A stretch of 64,000 bases of DNA from Bathymodiolus brooksi (Eukaryota > Mollusca > Bivalvia > Mytilida > Modiolidae). Of the stretch, positions 23,425 through 34,729 are shown one piece after another. How positions within the stretch are numbered: the stretch's first letter is position 1; each line of letters begins with the position of its first letter. The stretch covers positions 57,855,005 through 57,919,004 of the forward strand of contig OY804579.1 of the NCBI GenBank assembly GCA_963680875.1, written 5' to 3'. The translations under genes and the position numbers were made by a program. The notes under the pieces are model-generated. The model did no database searches and was not told where the DNA came from. It saw only the letters and a program-made list of their open reading frames with translations.

Positions 23425-23611
23425 TATACAGTCAAAACCTGTATTAAGAGCTCACCCTGGGGCCAAAGAAAAAGTGCCCATATAAGACAGGTGACGTCGT
23501 AACAGAGGTTTAAATCATATGAAATTTCCTATGACAGACTAAGAAAATGTGACCTTTAAATACAGGTAACTGCTTAATAGAGGTGACCTCATGGGCACGT
23601 TTGACTTTATA
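23425..23611. mobile_element. Family F: small element with TA-flanked inverted ends
   Basis: Starts tatacagtcaaa and ends tttgactttata, a 12-bp terminal inverted repeat with one mismatch. Inside are repeated motifs of the 'gtattaagag..tcacc' and 'aggtgac..gcttaatag' type. A similar full copy lies at 30468-30653 and half a copy at 15645. The size (about 187 bp), the ends and the TA dinucleotides suggest a MITE, perhaps of the Tc1/mariner type; that class is inference. Confidence 0.7.
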
Positions 23612-23614
23612 TTG

Positions 23615-24169
23615 TTAGACCGATGTACAAGTTAAGAACACAATCTCTAGATATTTAAATACATTAACCAGAGATGTATTTTTCCACATTGTATGATAAT
23701 TTATTTCTATTTAGAATACTGTTATGACGTGCAGAATAACACTCCATGGAAAATAATGTGGTGCATATTGAGTTGTACGCCAAATTGTAAGAGCGATCTG
23801 GTTGTACACTAAAATAGAATTTGACATTTATTCTGTAATTAAGAAATGCATGTTTTCTATTATGAAAACGTTTAATATAATATTGAATAATTATTCAGCA
23901 TTTATGCTTAAAGTTCGTCTGGGAATATATACAACGAGTATTAAGTATTTGTAATATTCTCATTTCAAATGAGTTAATCGACGGAATAATTTATATTTTT
24001 AAATTGAAAAATTTAAGATTTATGAATTTCAATTGTGAAAAAAGGTTTAAACGGTGATGGTCAATAATTCCACCACCAATTGTTCGCTCACTCGCCAACA
24101 AACTTCATATTCTGGCTCGGCAGGCTGATATTTTCGCCATCAATCAATTCACATCCAGATAACATATAC
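23615..24169. other. AT-rich interval, nothing recognised
   Basis: No feature identified by eye. Confidence 0.4.
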
Positions 24170-26196
24170 CTATACTATAAAACCATTGTATTGATAACTG
24201 TGTTCTATACTATAAAACCATTGTATTGATAACTGTGTTCTATACTATAAAACCATTGTATTGACAACGGTGTTCTATACTATAAAACCATTGTATTGAT
24301 AACTGTGTTCTATACTATAAAACCATTGTATTGATAACTGTGTTCTATACTACAAAACCATTGTATTGATAACTGTGTTCTATACTATAAAACCATTGTA
24401 TTGACAACTGTGTTCTATACTATTAAACCATTGTATTGACAACGGTGTTCTATACTATAAAACCATTGTATTGATAACTGTGTTCTATACTATAAAACCA
24501 TTGTATTGACAACGGTGTTCTATACTATAAAGCCATTGTATTGATAACTGTGTTCTATACTATAAAACCACTGTATTGACAACGGTGTTCTATACTATAA
24601 AACAATTGTATTGATAACTGTGTTCTATACTATAAAACCATTGTATTGATAACTGTGTTCTATACTATAAAACCATTGTATTGACAACGGTGTTCTATAC
24701 TACAAAACCATTGTATTGATAACTATGTTCTATACTATAAAACCATTGTATTGACAACGGTGTTCTATACTATAAAACCATTGTATTGATAACTGTGTTC
24801 TATACTATAAAACCATTGTATTGATAACTGTGTTCTATACTATAAAACCATTGTATTGACAACTGTGTTCTATACTATAAAACCATTGTATTGACAACGG
24901 TGTTCTATACTATAAAACTATTGTATTGATAACTGTGTTCTATACTATAAAACCATTGTATTGATAACTGTGTTCTATACTATAAAACCATTGTATTGAC
25001 AACGGTGTTCTATACTATAAAACCATGGTATTGACAACGGTGTTCTATACTATAAAACCATGGTATTGACAACGGTGTTCTATACTATAAAACCATGGTA
25101 TTGACAACTGTGTTCTATACTATAAAAACCATTGTATTGATAACTGTGTTCTATACTATAAAACGATTGTATTGACAACGGTGTTCTATACTATAAAACG
25201 ATTGTATTGACAACGGTGTTCTATACTATAAAACCATTGTATTGACAACTGCGTTCTATACTATAAAACCATTGTATTGATAACTGTGTTTTATACTATA
25301 AAACGATTGTATTGATAACTGTGTGTTATACTATAAAACCATTGTATTGGCAACGGTGTTCTATACTATAAAACCATTGTATTGATAACTGTGTTCTATG
25401 CTATAAAATCATTGTATTGACAACGGTGTTCTATACTATAAAACCATTGTATTGATAACTGTGTTCTATACTATAAAACCATTGTATTGACAACGGTGTT
25501 CTATACTATAAAACCATTGTATTGATAACTGTGTTCTATACTATAAAACCATTGTATTGACAACTGTTCTATACTATAAAACCATTGTATTGATAACTGT
25601 TCTATACTATAAAACCATTGTATTGATAACTGTGTTCTATACTATAAAACCATTGCATTGATAACTGTGTTCTATGCTATAAAACCATTGTATTGACAAC
25701 GGTGTTCTATACTATAAAACCATTGTATTGACAACGGTGTTCTATACTATAAAACCATTGTATTGACAACGGTGTTCTATACTATAAAACCATTGTATAG
25801 ATAACTGTGTTCTATACTATAAAACCATTGTATTGATAACTGTGTTCTATACTATAAAACCATTGTATTGACAACGGTGTTCTATACTATAAAACCATTG
25901 TATTGATAACTGTGTTCTATACTATAAAACTATTGTATTGACAACGGTGTTCTATACTATAAAACCATTGTATTGACAACGGTGTTCTATACTATAAAAC
26001 CATTGTATAGATAACTGTGTTCTATACTATAAAACCATTGTATTGATAACTGTGTTCTATACTATAAAACCATTGTATTGACAACGGTGTTCTATACTAT
26101 AAAACCATTGTATTGACAACGGTGTTCTATACTATAAAACCATTGTATTGATAACTGTGTTCTATACTATAAGACCATTGTATTGACAACGATGTT
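24170..26196 (+). repeat. 35-bp satellite array, about 58 copies
   Basis: Unit: 'ctatactataaaaccattgt' plus 'attgataactgtgtt'. Two main variants differ at linked sites: gataactgt and gacaacggt; a mixed type (gacaactgt) is rarer. They alternate irregularly. A one-base insertion lies near 25126, and two units near 25565 and 25597 lack 'gt'. A rare tgtatag variant occurs at 25796 and again 210 bp (six units) later. Its unit is unrelated to the 35-bp unit at 5544. Confidence 0.97.
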
Positions 26197-26199
26197 TCC

Positions 26200-26712
26200 T
26201 AGAATTAAAAGTATAAAAGGACTATTAAATACATGCTGCAGAATTTAACATGTATGAATAATACCTGTGTAATTCTGCCATCACAATATAAATCCTATTA
26301 GGCTATTGTGGAAACTTCCTACTAAACAACATCAAAGATATATTACCTCTTTTAAACAATACGACATTATGCCGTTATTCAATTACAGGTTGCAGTGTAT
26401 TAATGATCGTTAGATTTTCCTCTCCATCAAGTTTAATGTTGTGCACGCTTCTCCTTAGAAACCATATCTGATAGAGCATATATATTGCTTTACAACACGA
26501 AGGTTGCACTTTGTTGCCTTAAGTTCATTAAAGCAAGCAACATTTGATAATATCAGTAGGGAACGGCAGTAAGAGTGATTAAGTGATTGTTGTTTAGCGC
26601 CAACTCAGCAACTTTGCAGTTATATCATACCGAGAACAATATAATTTTCAATGAAATGATGATGAGGTCCGCTTTGTTCTAGACCAACACACTTAGTTGG
26701 ATTTTTATAGTG
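26200..26712. other. AT-rich interval with a possible SINE trace
   Basis: At 26590-26630 'tgtttagcgccaactcagca' and 'tttgcagttatatcat' weakly recall the SINE 3' end in reverse. Nothing else was recognised. Confidence 0.4.
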
Positions 26713-26715
26713 CTA

Positions 26716-27100
26716 GCTCATATAGTGAAAATGTATAAAGTCAACAAAAATGTCAAAAATATTTTTTTATCAACGTGTGACGTAAAAGTTTCTTTGACAT
26801 TTACTTCACTGAGTTTGGTGCTGTTTTGACAACTGATTTACCTGTTTTGTTCAAGTATTGTTATAAATACTGTTATAGTGACATCCGGAAACTTTGAGCC
26901 GTAATGAAAGGGGGAGGTTTGGCGCTTTAAAATCTGATTCAACCCACCATTTCTTTAGAAATGCCTGTACCAAGTCAGGGTCATTACGGTTTTCACAATT
27001 TTCCGGTTGTTGACTGATTTTGTCTGTCTATATACTTATGAGTTTTGACTTTCCCTTTGTAAGATTGTTCGGATTGCGTTAATTTTGTTATTACCCTTAT
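26716..27100 (+). mobile_element. 3' end of the YIDD reverse-transcriptase element, 5'-truncated
   Basis: Matches the 3' untranslated part of the element at 41870-42820: 'atagtgaaaatgtataaag', 'gtaatgaaagggggaggttt', 'ctgtaccaagtcagggtcat', 'ttccggttgttgactg' and the end 'aattttgttattaccctta'. No coding part remains. The shared 3' terminus with variable 5' ends is what target-primed reverse transcription leaves. Confidence 0.85.
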
Positions 27101-27104
27101 TCAC

Positions 27105-27240
27105 TGAAGCAACTGTCCGCTGATAGACATGTCTCCCCACTCGGACACATTATCCTGATTCTGAGCCAACCAGTCTTTGCTCTCTCTCCTTAATGCTGCG
27201 TGCTTAGCGGAGAAGGAACACTAAGATATCTGGTCTTGAA
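27105..27240 (+). repeat. Dispersed repeat fragment
   Basis: 'actcggacacattatcctga', 'gagccaaccagtctttgctc' and 'ttaatgctgcgtgcttagcg' form a block that I associate with bivalve intergenic DNA. It has one copy here, so this rests on memory rather than comparison within the window. Confidence 0.45.
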
Positions 27241-27244
27241 AAAA

Positions 27245-28180
27245 ATATATCTTTACAAGATAACACGTTCACCTTTGCTTCCATTTAAAATCTGAATGAA
27301 ATTTGTTAGAAATAAAATGGAAAAAAACCACACTGTCGGAACAGTTCCAAAATCCATTAAAAAATTGTAGAAAGAAGCAAAATCCATACGACTAACTTAA
27401 ATATACATGATCCCCACCTTTCCTCACTTGGTACAGGCACTTCAATAAGAGAAATGGCGGGGTTAAGCTAGTTTTATGTGCCCAAACATTTCAACGACAT
27501 TTTTATGGCTTGAACAATTGAATATCCATGACCTTTATGGTGAACAAAGGAAATGTGTTACAGTTACGCCTTACGTGTTCTTCTTAAAGCATGCAAGATA
27601 ACCAAGATATATCGATTCTATGCATGTATTCAGTTCGAATATTATTCCTCTTCAGAAATTCAAATACATGTATTTACATTTCGAAAATATTCTAAAATAA
27701 CACATATTCATCTGTTACACATAACTGAAATGGAAAACAGATCTCTGCAAAATTCTACTTAAAAGGTTGACTCTCCACATTGATCTTTACATACGACCAC
27801 CTTGACAGTATTTTTGCTATGCTTATTTTAGAATGCAACATTGTGGTATTTACGTTTATACATAAATCAGAGTAACATAACACCGTGAAATATCAGTTCT
27901 ACCTTGATAGTCAGTTTAATGGGTTATTGGTTTGATATCAATTTCAATAATGTTTCAGTTATATAGTACAAGTCACTTTGAAAAATTCCTCTCATTGATG
28001 CTAGTTTCTTCCCATTGATCTTATAAATAATATAGTGTCTAGTGTCTGTGCATATTACTAACAAAGTCATAAGAAAAAAGAAAAAAAAGTGGCATCATAT
28101 TTTTGAAAGATTATATCTGTTATGCGAAATATTTTTGTTGTATTTATTATGCACTTTATTGTGTTCTTTTTGCTGGTTGT
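27245..28180. other. AT-rich interval with minor repeat traces
   Basis: 27425-27470 carries 'cacttggtacaggcacttca' and 'atggcggggttaag', a family E-like piece. 27940-27965 carries a weak SINE-like 'tttcagttatata'. No gene seen. Confidence 0.45.
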
Positions 28181-28181
28181 T

Positions 28182-28293
28182 TGATGGCGTTTACCGCACT
28201 TTCAACAATATTTCTGTTATATCGTGGCGGTCAGTGTTATTGGTAGAGGAAAACGGACGACTCTGAGAAGACCACAGATCTGTCCCAAGTCAT
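28182..28293 (-). mobile_element. SINE fragment, 3' half
   Basis: 'gatggcgtttaccgcacttt', 'ttatatcgtggcggtcagtg' and 'aagaccacagatctgtccc' are the reversed SINE body and 3' end. Confidence 0.85.
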
Positions 28294-28299
28294 TTCTTT

Positions 28300-28845
28300 T
28301 TGCCTTTGTGGTGTTTTGTAATATTCGTTGTAGACATTTTACTGTTTACTTTTCGTGCACGGTATTTTTTCGGTCAAAGATCTAACGCTCCACGTACGGA
28401 ATGTCACTGATAACTTTTTAGAAAATAAAATAGGTTTCAATATTGCAAATGCTACGCATTTGAATGTAAAAAAAAAAATTTTCTAGACATTTATGCAGAT
28501 TAGGTAGACAAAATTTATTCTGTATTTATGGGTTGTTGGAGAAAAAATAGAGGCAAATATTAGATATCAATTGTCATTTATTTATATTTTGTTGACTCTT
28601 AATTACATTGCGTCTGATATATTCCCTACTTTGATCTTTCAGTGTTAATACTAATACACTGTACAAAATGAATCGAAAAATTGGCATGAAATGACTGGGT
28701 CAAGGCTATAATTATACCAGAGGAACTCTGTTTCGTTTTACATCTGAATTATTTGCACATGGTTGCGCATTTTTTGTATATGTAAAGCATTTTTCATTAC
28801 TTAATTGCATACCATAATACATCTCTGAACATATCAATAGGTGCA
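28300..28845. other. AT-rich interval, nothing recognised
   Basis: No feature identified by eye. Confidence 0.4.
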
Positions 28846-29013
28846 AATAAACGCTAGAGAATATCGAAGGGGCAATTAAAAATGGACAATCCAGAGAAAC
28901 TGGCATCAAGACGAAGGAAAACAAAACAAAGACTATACTCAAACAAACACAAATAACGTAAATAAGACATGAGTCCTCCTACAACAGCTGGAGGTAAAGA
29001 CGAACCGAACATC
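28846..29013 (-). repeat. Family B dispersed repeat
   Basis: Reverse complement of family B: 'aataaacgctagagaatatc', 'aatggacaatccagagaaac', 'aacacaaataacgtaaataa' and 'agacgaaccgaacatc'. Confidence 0.85.
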
Positions 29014-29216
29014 TTCACCAAATAGCCTCATAATTAATAAAATACTACTGAGGAGTAAAATGGTGAACTACATAATCAAAATAAAATTAAACTGCATAAA
29101 TCGAAGTCTTAAATCACAGAATAATATATAGAACTAAAACAGAGAAAATATCCAATATCTGAATGCTTGTGGAGCAATGTTTTCCCTTACAGTGAACCTG
29201 CTTTTTCCTAATTTAT

Positions 29217-29724
29217 ACGATGTTCAGTTCGTCTTTATTTCCAGTTGTTTGTAGGAGGGCTCGTGTCTTATTTACGTTATTTGTGTTTTTGTGGGTATAG
29301 TGATGTTCAACGCATATTGTGTTGTGTTGTTTTGTTTGTCTTCGTCTTTTGCATGGTGGTGACCAACATGTATTATGTTTTTTGTTTTGTTTTGTTTGTC
29401 TTCGTCTTTTGCATGGTGGTGACCAACATGTATCGTGTTTTTTGTGTTGTTTTGTTTGTCTTCGTCTTTTGCATGGTGGTGACCAACATGTATCGTGTTT
29501 TTTGTTTTGTTTTGTTTGTCTTCGTCTTTTGCATGGTGGTGACCAACATGTATTATGTTTTTGGTTTGTTTTGTTTGTCTTCGTCTTTTGCATGGTGGTG
29601 ACCAACATGTATCGTGTTTTTTGTTTGTTTTCTTTGCCTTCGTCTTGTGTCTTGTGAACCAAATATTGCTAGTTTCTCTGGATTGTATATTCTTGATAAC
29701 CTCTTCGGTTTCTCTAACGTTTAA
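29217..29724 (+). repeat. Family B repeat with internal 60-bp array, about 5 copies
   Basis: The family B lead ('acgatgttcagttcgtc', 'gtaggagggctcgtgtc') is followed by units opening 'ttcgtcttttgcatggtggt' at 29341, 29401, 29461, 29521 and 29580. A last degenerate unit starts near 29639. The tail is normal family B ('tctctggattgtatatt', 'tctctaacgttta'). The unit is the family B segment 'gtgtccaacacatattgtg' plus 'ttttgtttgtcttcgtct'. The period of 60 keeps three frames open on the two strands; these are not genes. Confidence 0.93.
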
Positions 29725-30028
29725 CTATATCGAATCCCCAGTGTTCTCATCGAAAGCATGTCGAGTCCACCCTTTCACATCTAATCCTTTGTGAACACGT
29801 TTATTCAAAGTAATTTCATGACAATCATGTGTACGACTGTTCTACTTCACTACATACTGCATATCATAGTCATCAGAATGTCGAATATGTTGGCATTTTG
29901 GCAAGATATATTACAAAACAAATTGTAGAATTTAGGAGCGGTTTTCCTGCTAACGTTGTATGTATTCTGTATTAAATGATTTATCATACAACACATTTAT
30001 TGACCAAACCCAGTGGATGTGTCATGGG
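29725..30028. other. AT-rich interval, nothing recognised
   Basis: No feature identified by eye. Confidence 0.4.
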
Positions 30029-30029
30029 T

Positions 30030-30140
30030 TTTGTCGCTATCACAGAACATATTTGGCTTTCAAATATTTTGACCTGAGCGTACCTGGTGAAGGTTAGTCC
30101 AAAAACCCGCTATGTGCATTAAATTTGATATCTGCATGTA
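30030..30140 (+). repeat. Family C fragment, 3' half
   Basis: 'catatttggctttcaaatat', 'gagcgtacctggtgaaggtt' and 'tgcattaaatttgatatctg' are the family C 3' half. Confidence 0.8.
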
Positions 30141-30467
30141 AGATTCCATTGCAAAAGATCTTACAAATCCTTGTGTTTTATAGAGCAATGACAGGGCGTT
30201 CTAGAAGACTTGAATAATGTTTTTCTGAATGAAAGCTCTATTGTTTAATCGGAAGTGTTTTTGCTACACGGGATACTTTTAGTACAATATCTATAATTGC
30301 CATTTTAGAGAGATATACATCAGTGTTTGTCAGTGCGCGTGTCATATGCGACTATTGATATGATTCTTTCTGAGAGAAAGTCATGTAATGTTCGTAGATA
30401 GTATAATTGTTGTTAGAGTAAGCGGGGGTTCAAGAATTTCATATTTCTTTTCGGTGATAGCATATGT

Positions 30468-30653
30468 TATACAGTCAAATCTGTATTAAGAGGTCACCTT
30501 TGGAACAAAGAAAAGGTAGTCTTGTAAGACTGGTGACCTCTTAACAGAGGTTCAATTCATATGCAATTTTCTAAGACTGGACCAGAAAAGATGACCCCTT
30601 AATACAGGTGACTGCTTAATAGAGGTGACCACATGGGCAGGTATTACTGTATT
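30468..30653. mobile_element. Family F small element
   Basis: Runs from 'tatacagtcaaatctg' through 'gtattaagaggtcacc' and 'aggtgactgcttaatagagg' to 'gcaggtattactgta'. It has nearly the same length and order as the copy at 23425. Confidence 0.7.
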
Positions 30654-31049
30654 TATGAGTGAAAGTATCGCATTTATGAGAGATTTTAAATGGATGTTAA
30701 CACACTATGATATTATTTTCCTTGGATATCGGGTAGCCTTCTTCATAAATAGTATACAGCAAATAAAGCAAGTTGATTAGTTTTAAGGCTTAAATATTTG
30801 AAAGTGTGATTTCTATAGAGATCTTATTATACATATTTAAATCATTTTTAGTATTTCGTCGCCAATGTTTACGTGGAATCAGACATAAAGTCTTTTTCGT
30901 AGAATCTATTATCAGATATGTCGTTCTATTTCCAAAATGTAATCCGGTTTATTATTGATGGCAACATAATTTCTTTTATGTTTTTCAAATCACAATGGCG
31001 TCTCTAGCTTTTAGTGATTATATATGATATCTCTTTTCTGTGACAAACG

Positions 31050-31115
31050 TATTGATAAAAACGTAGATATCTAATTTAGTATGTACGGCGCGTGTCTGGA
31101 ATAACCTTAATCAAA
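31050..31115 (-). repeat. Family C fragment
   Basis: 'aaaacgtagatatctaattt' and 'cgtgtctggaataacctta' are the reverse complement of the family C 3' end. Confidence 0.8.
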
Positions 31116-31119
31116 ATAG

Positions 31120-32229
31120 AGAGGTAGAAGCATCGATAGCATGTTCTAAAGTCCTTAGTAGAACACATGATTTCACTTTGCTCGAATTTTTTTGAGTAAA
31201 TCGGGATTTATTTGAGCGTCTTCCAGGAGAATCAATTGGTGATGTATGAACATAGACAAAACCATCGAGTTTTGAAGACTCAAACGGAAATATATAACTT
31301 TTGTATATTTATGTGCATTTTCGGGACCTTGAGCATTTCCCTGAGTAACACGATGGGCACCACATGTGGAGAAGGGATAGGTGGAGCAGGAACTGCATAG
31401 CTTTCCTGATTACTTGATTTGGTCCGTATTGGTCGATTATGTTTCTGCTGTTGTATATGTTGATTAATTTTTATTATGTCTAACCCATTTTAGTTTTAGG
31501 TCATGTTCTTTGTCTTCAAGATTTACATACGATTTTTAAAATCATTTATTAGTGTCTTCTGATTTTCTGTTTACATTCCACTTGTAATCTTCCCTTTGTA
31601 ATCTTAAGACATCGGTGATCAATAGAAGCTTCTACGTTGTAACTTAACAATGTTTACAGGAAAGAATTTACAGTATTAAGATGAAGTATTATATTTCAAT
31701 ATTGAATTCTTTTTGATTTCTTTCCGTATTGTGGAGATGTAAACAATTTTTCTTTTCATAGCTTGATTGTAAATCGATTTCTTAAGAATCACTTACCATT
31801 TTCGTTATTAATTGATAGCTAGTGATTTTGTATTGAAATTCATTCCAGACCAAGTACAGGAAGAAATAGGAACATTAATTGAAAGATGTTGACAGGGAAA
31901 TATATATAATACAGCTTTAAGGTATTGTAGAGTTGTTTATTTGTTATCGTAAAGATATGTAACAGAATTCAATGTTGTTGCAATGTCTAAAAAATTATCC
32001 TTGAAGATAAATATATAATATAGGAGGAACATAGTAAACAATACTATTGTTTTTTTTTTTTTTTTTTTTTTTTGATAATTTGTAAAATTAGAAACAAAAT
32101 AGATATTAAGAATATATGACATACATACATGTAATCACTAGACATAAAAGATTTTATACTGTTGAATTATAGTTGATGATTTTTGTTATTGTATTATACA
32201 GACATAATGTGGTGTATTCTCCTTGTGTT
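31120..32229. other. Mostly unrecognised; small family A piece and poly(T)
   Basis: 31340-31405 has 'cacgatgggcaccacatgtg' and 'gtggagcaggaactgc', the 5' section of family A. 32050-32073 is a run of 24 T. Nothing else was recognised. Confidence 0.5.
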
Positions 32230-32232
32230 TTA

Positions 32233-32676
32233 ACCGCATCGGTGGTGTAATGGTTAACATGCTCGTTCGTCTCGAGTGTGGTAGATTGTGTGTTCGAGCA
32301 CCTATGTGGTAAAACCAAAAACAATGCTATTTGTTGCTTGTCTGTTAAGTATGAAACATTAAAGAGTAAGAACAAATGCTAGTTGTCTTCGAATCAGGAT
32401 GTTGTATTCGAGTGGAGATACACGGTTGTCTTCGAATCAGGATGTTGTATTCGAGTGGAGATACACGGTTGTCTTCGAATCAGGATGTTGTATTGGAGTG
32501 GAGATGCACGTTTTCCCGCGAACTGTTTCAATGAGCTAGCATTATAAGCTGGGTTGTCTAGTACAAAGCAGGATTCATCATCCTCGCAAGGAGGTATTCA
32601 ACTTGTTCTCGCCATGATATGGCTAAACAATTATCATATTTGGGGTTAAACATCAATCACTCATGTACTCACTCTA
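32233..32676 (+). mobile_element. Second SINE type with tRNA-like head and internal 43-bp triplication
   Basis: The head 'ggtggtgtaatggttaacat' (A-box like) and 'tgtgtgttcgagcacc' (B-box like) resemble a tRNA, but the acceptor and T stems do not pair. A 43-bp unit 'gttgtcttcgaatcagg..' repeats three times at 32382, 32425 and 32468. The 3' part 'ctcgccatgatatggctaaa' to 'ggttaaacatcaatcactc' resembles a SINE tail, and ends in cactca-type repeats. The head-to-tail unity is inferred. Confidence 0.55.
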
Positions 32677-32679
32677 CCA

Positions 32680-33015
32680 GTGTTCAATACCTTGGATAAT
32701 CTGATGTATTCTGTCTATAAAATATACCATGGTCAGCCTGGTGTTACTTAAAATCATATAAACATTGTCTACAAGATTACAATACACCAATGCCGTATAT
32801 CAAGGCAGATTGTCCTACCAATGTATCACCATATAAAATCATTCACCCTGATGGCAATGACCGAAGACAAACGTCTTTCTGTTATGGAATTAAAATAATT
32901 CCTACTTCCAGAATTAACTTGGGAGGACGCGTGATTATTGTTTATCATGTCATATTGCCTGACAACATCTCCTACATACGAGCATAGTAGTTTGTTGCTG
33001 TTAATAAATATTATA
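32680..33015. other. Unrecognised interval
   Basis: A 65-codon plus frame (32790-32987) has no recognisable domain or signals. Nothing else seen. Confidence 0.4.
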
Positions 33016-33138
33016 GTATTATTACGTGATGTTTTTCATATTTGCCTTTTTATAGTTCCGAGGCCTGCGCCTCAGACCAATACAGCAGAACCGAGGACCT
33101 ATAACTAGGCCAATATGAAAAACATCACGTAATGATAC
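33016..33138. mobile_element. Fold-back element, about 120 bp
   Basis: Arms of about 30 bp: left starts 'gtattattacgtgatgtttt' and right ends 'aaaacatcacgtaatgatac', with 'catatttgcc' facing 'ggccaatatg'. The interior is GC-richer than its surroundings. The termini resemble those of the element at 33836. Confidence 0.75.
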
Positions 33139-33235
33139 CTTTATTAATTAACCAGTCCAATATTTTTCGGGATTTTTCCTTGCGATCGTCGAAGCGTCTA
33201 GCGGGTTACGATCTAGCTGTTATTGGACTGACTGG

Positions 33236-33475
33236 AATCGGGTCAATACGGAAAATATCCGTATTAGACTTGTTTTTTCCGTATTGGCCCAATGAAAGTT
33301 TATTTATCACATATTTTGTTGCAATATGTTCGTTTTTACATGTCCAATAATAGCTAAAAGTCAGTGTTGGTTATTTGCCCTCAGGGCCAATACGGGGCAA
33401 ATATCGGTATTTGCCCTCAAATATCGGTATTTGCCCTCATATATCCGTATTTTCCCCCGAATTCAACTTCCGGTA
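33236..33475. repeat. Hairpin and palindromic tandem units
   Basis: 33239-33292 pairs 'gggtcaatacggaaaa' with 'ttttccgtattggccc' (one mismatch). 33385-33462 carries tandem units of about 20 bp, 'caaatatcggtatttgccct' and variants. Each unit is itself nearly self-complementary. The 'ccaatacgg' motif links the two. Confidence 0.75.
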
Positions 33476-33479
33476 TCTG

Positions 33480-33835
33480 CACAGTGGTCTCAAAGATTAT
33501 ATGTCAAAGTACAAGGAAAGATGATGCATAAAGATATGCATAAAATCGTATTTCAATCAAATTAACACATTTCAACATATTGGAATAAAATTTAAATAAC
33601 TTGAAACGGAATAATTAGCTGAAATGTATACGTCGTGTTGAATAGAAATTTGTACATTGTACAGATCGACATTGTTTGGTATATTTTTGAAACCAGACTC
33701 GAAACAAAAATATTTGCAAGTTGAACAAAGTCAACTCTTTTAAGGATTTATTTTCAATTTGTCAGTTCAAAGATCTTTTTTGCAATATAAAAGTCAATGC
33801 TTGGAAAAGGTCAATGTAAAATATGTGATAAAAAG
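33480..33835. other. AT-rich interval between fold-backs, nothing recognised
   Basis: No feature identified by eye. Confidence 0.4.
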
Positions 33836-33972
33836 ATTATGACATCAAATTTTCCATATCGTCCCTGGTATTAACCCTCGACCCATATCAGCCCTCCAGC
33901 TTCCCTGTCGGGCTTGATATGGGAGTCTCGGGCTAATACCAGGGCCGATATGGAAAATGTCATGTAATAATC
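33836..33972. mobile_element. Fold-back element, about 137 bp
   Basis: Arms of about 40 bp pair 'attatgacatcaaattttcc' and 'atatcgtccctggtattaac' with 'ctaataccagggccgatat' and 'ggaaaatgtcatgtaataat'. A second inner pair, 'cccatatcagccc' with 'gggcttgatatggg', continues the stem. Confidence 0.8.
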
Positions 33973-33974
33973 TC

Positions 33975-34436
33975 TGCATTGACAGATTTGATCATATAAA
34001 GGCTAATAAATCAAAGTTAATTAATGTATTTACTATTGTACAGTGTTAAACTAACCAAATACCACGGCATCATTCCTACAAATACCACAGATAAAAATGA
34101 GGTGTATATAAAATTACCTCTATTTTTTCTTGGTGTGTCAACATGTTAATTTGTTTTTATTGAAGTGATGCTCCCTGTACAATGTTCGATCTCTGTAATT
34201 GCTGCATTATCCCATTTATTCTTCCAGTCATCCTAATCTGGTTTTGAATGCAATCAACTTTTATTTGATAATTCAATTTTTAAATAAATTAACTACAAAT
34301 TAGTTCGACAATAGGCATTTACGTATAGGGCATCCACATCAAAGTCAAATCGAATGCTTCTTGGAATTATATACCAAATATGGTAAACAGATGGACGATT
34401 TGGAAAGCAATTATATTATGGGTAAACGTCCATTCT
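33975..34436. other. AT-rich interval, nothing recognised
   Basis: No feature identified by eye. Confidence 0.4.
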
Positions 34437-34447
34437 TCTTCTTCTTT

Positions 34448-34715
34448 TATAGGGGCCCGGGTGGTTCAGTGAGTTGGGTCGTTGGGTCTAACAGCTCATA
34501 TAAGCCTATCACCAATACGGCGTGGGTTCGCGCCCGGCTTTGTAGATTACAAAAAGGGTGCACTCGACTCGCAGCCACAAGTGATAAAGTTTACCAGTTG
34601 CTTGCCCATGGTCGGTGGTTCTCTCCGGGTACTCCGGCTTCCTCCACCACTAAAACTGGTCGCCATGATATAGCTGAAATATTGCTGAATGTGGTGTTAA
34701 AACATCAAAAATCAA
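34448..34715 (+). mobile_element. tRNA-derived SINE, full length
   Basis: Same type as the copy at 10572 with a single head: 'gggcccgggtggttcagtga', B box ggttcgcgccc (34525-34535), body 'ctccggcttcctccaccact', 3' end 'gtgttaaaacatcaaaaatc'. The direct repeat tcttcttcttt at 34437-34447 and 34716-34726 is a likely target duplication. A 138-codon frame runs across its edge and is spurious. Confidence 0.9.
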
Positions 34716-34729
34716 TCTTCTTCTTTAAA

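Noticed and set aside
29213..29794. Open frames of 149, 118, 112 and 79 codons on both strands
   Set aside because: Overlapping by-products of the 60-bp array in a family B repeat.
32233..32310. A functional tRNA gene
   Set aside because: A and B box-like motifs are present but the acceptor and T stems do not pair; it is better explained as a SINE head.
32790..32987. 65-codon plus-strand frame
   Set aside because: No recognisable domain, no splice or poly(A) context, and a length expected by chance.
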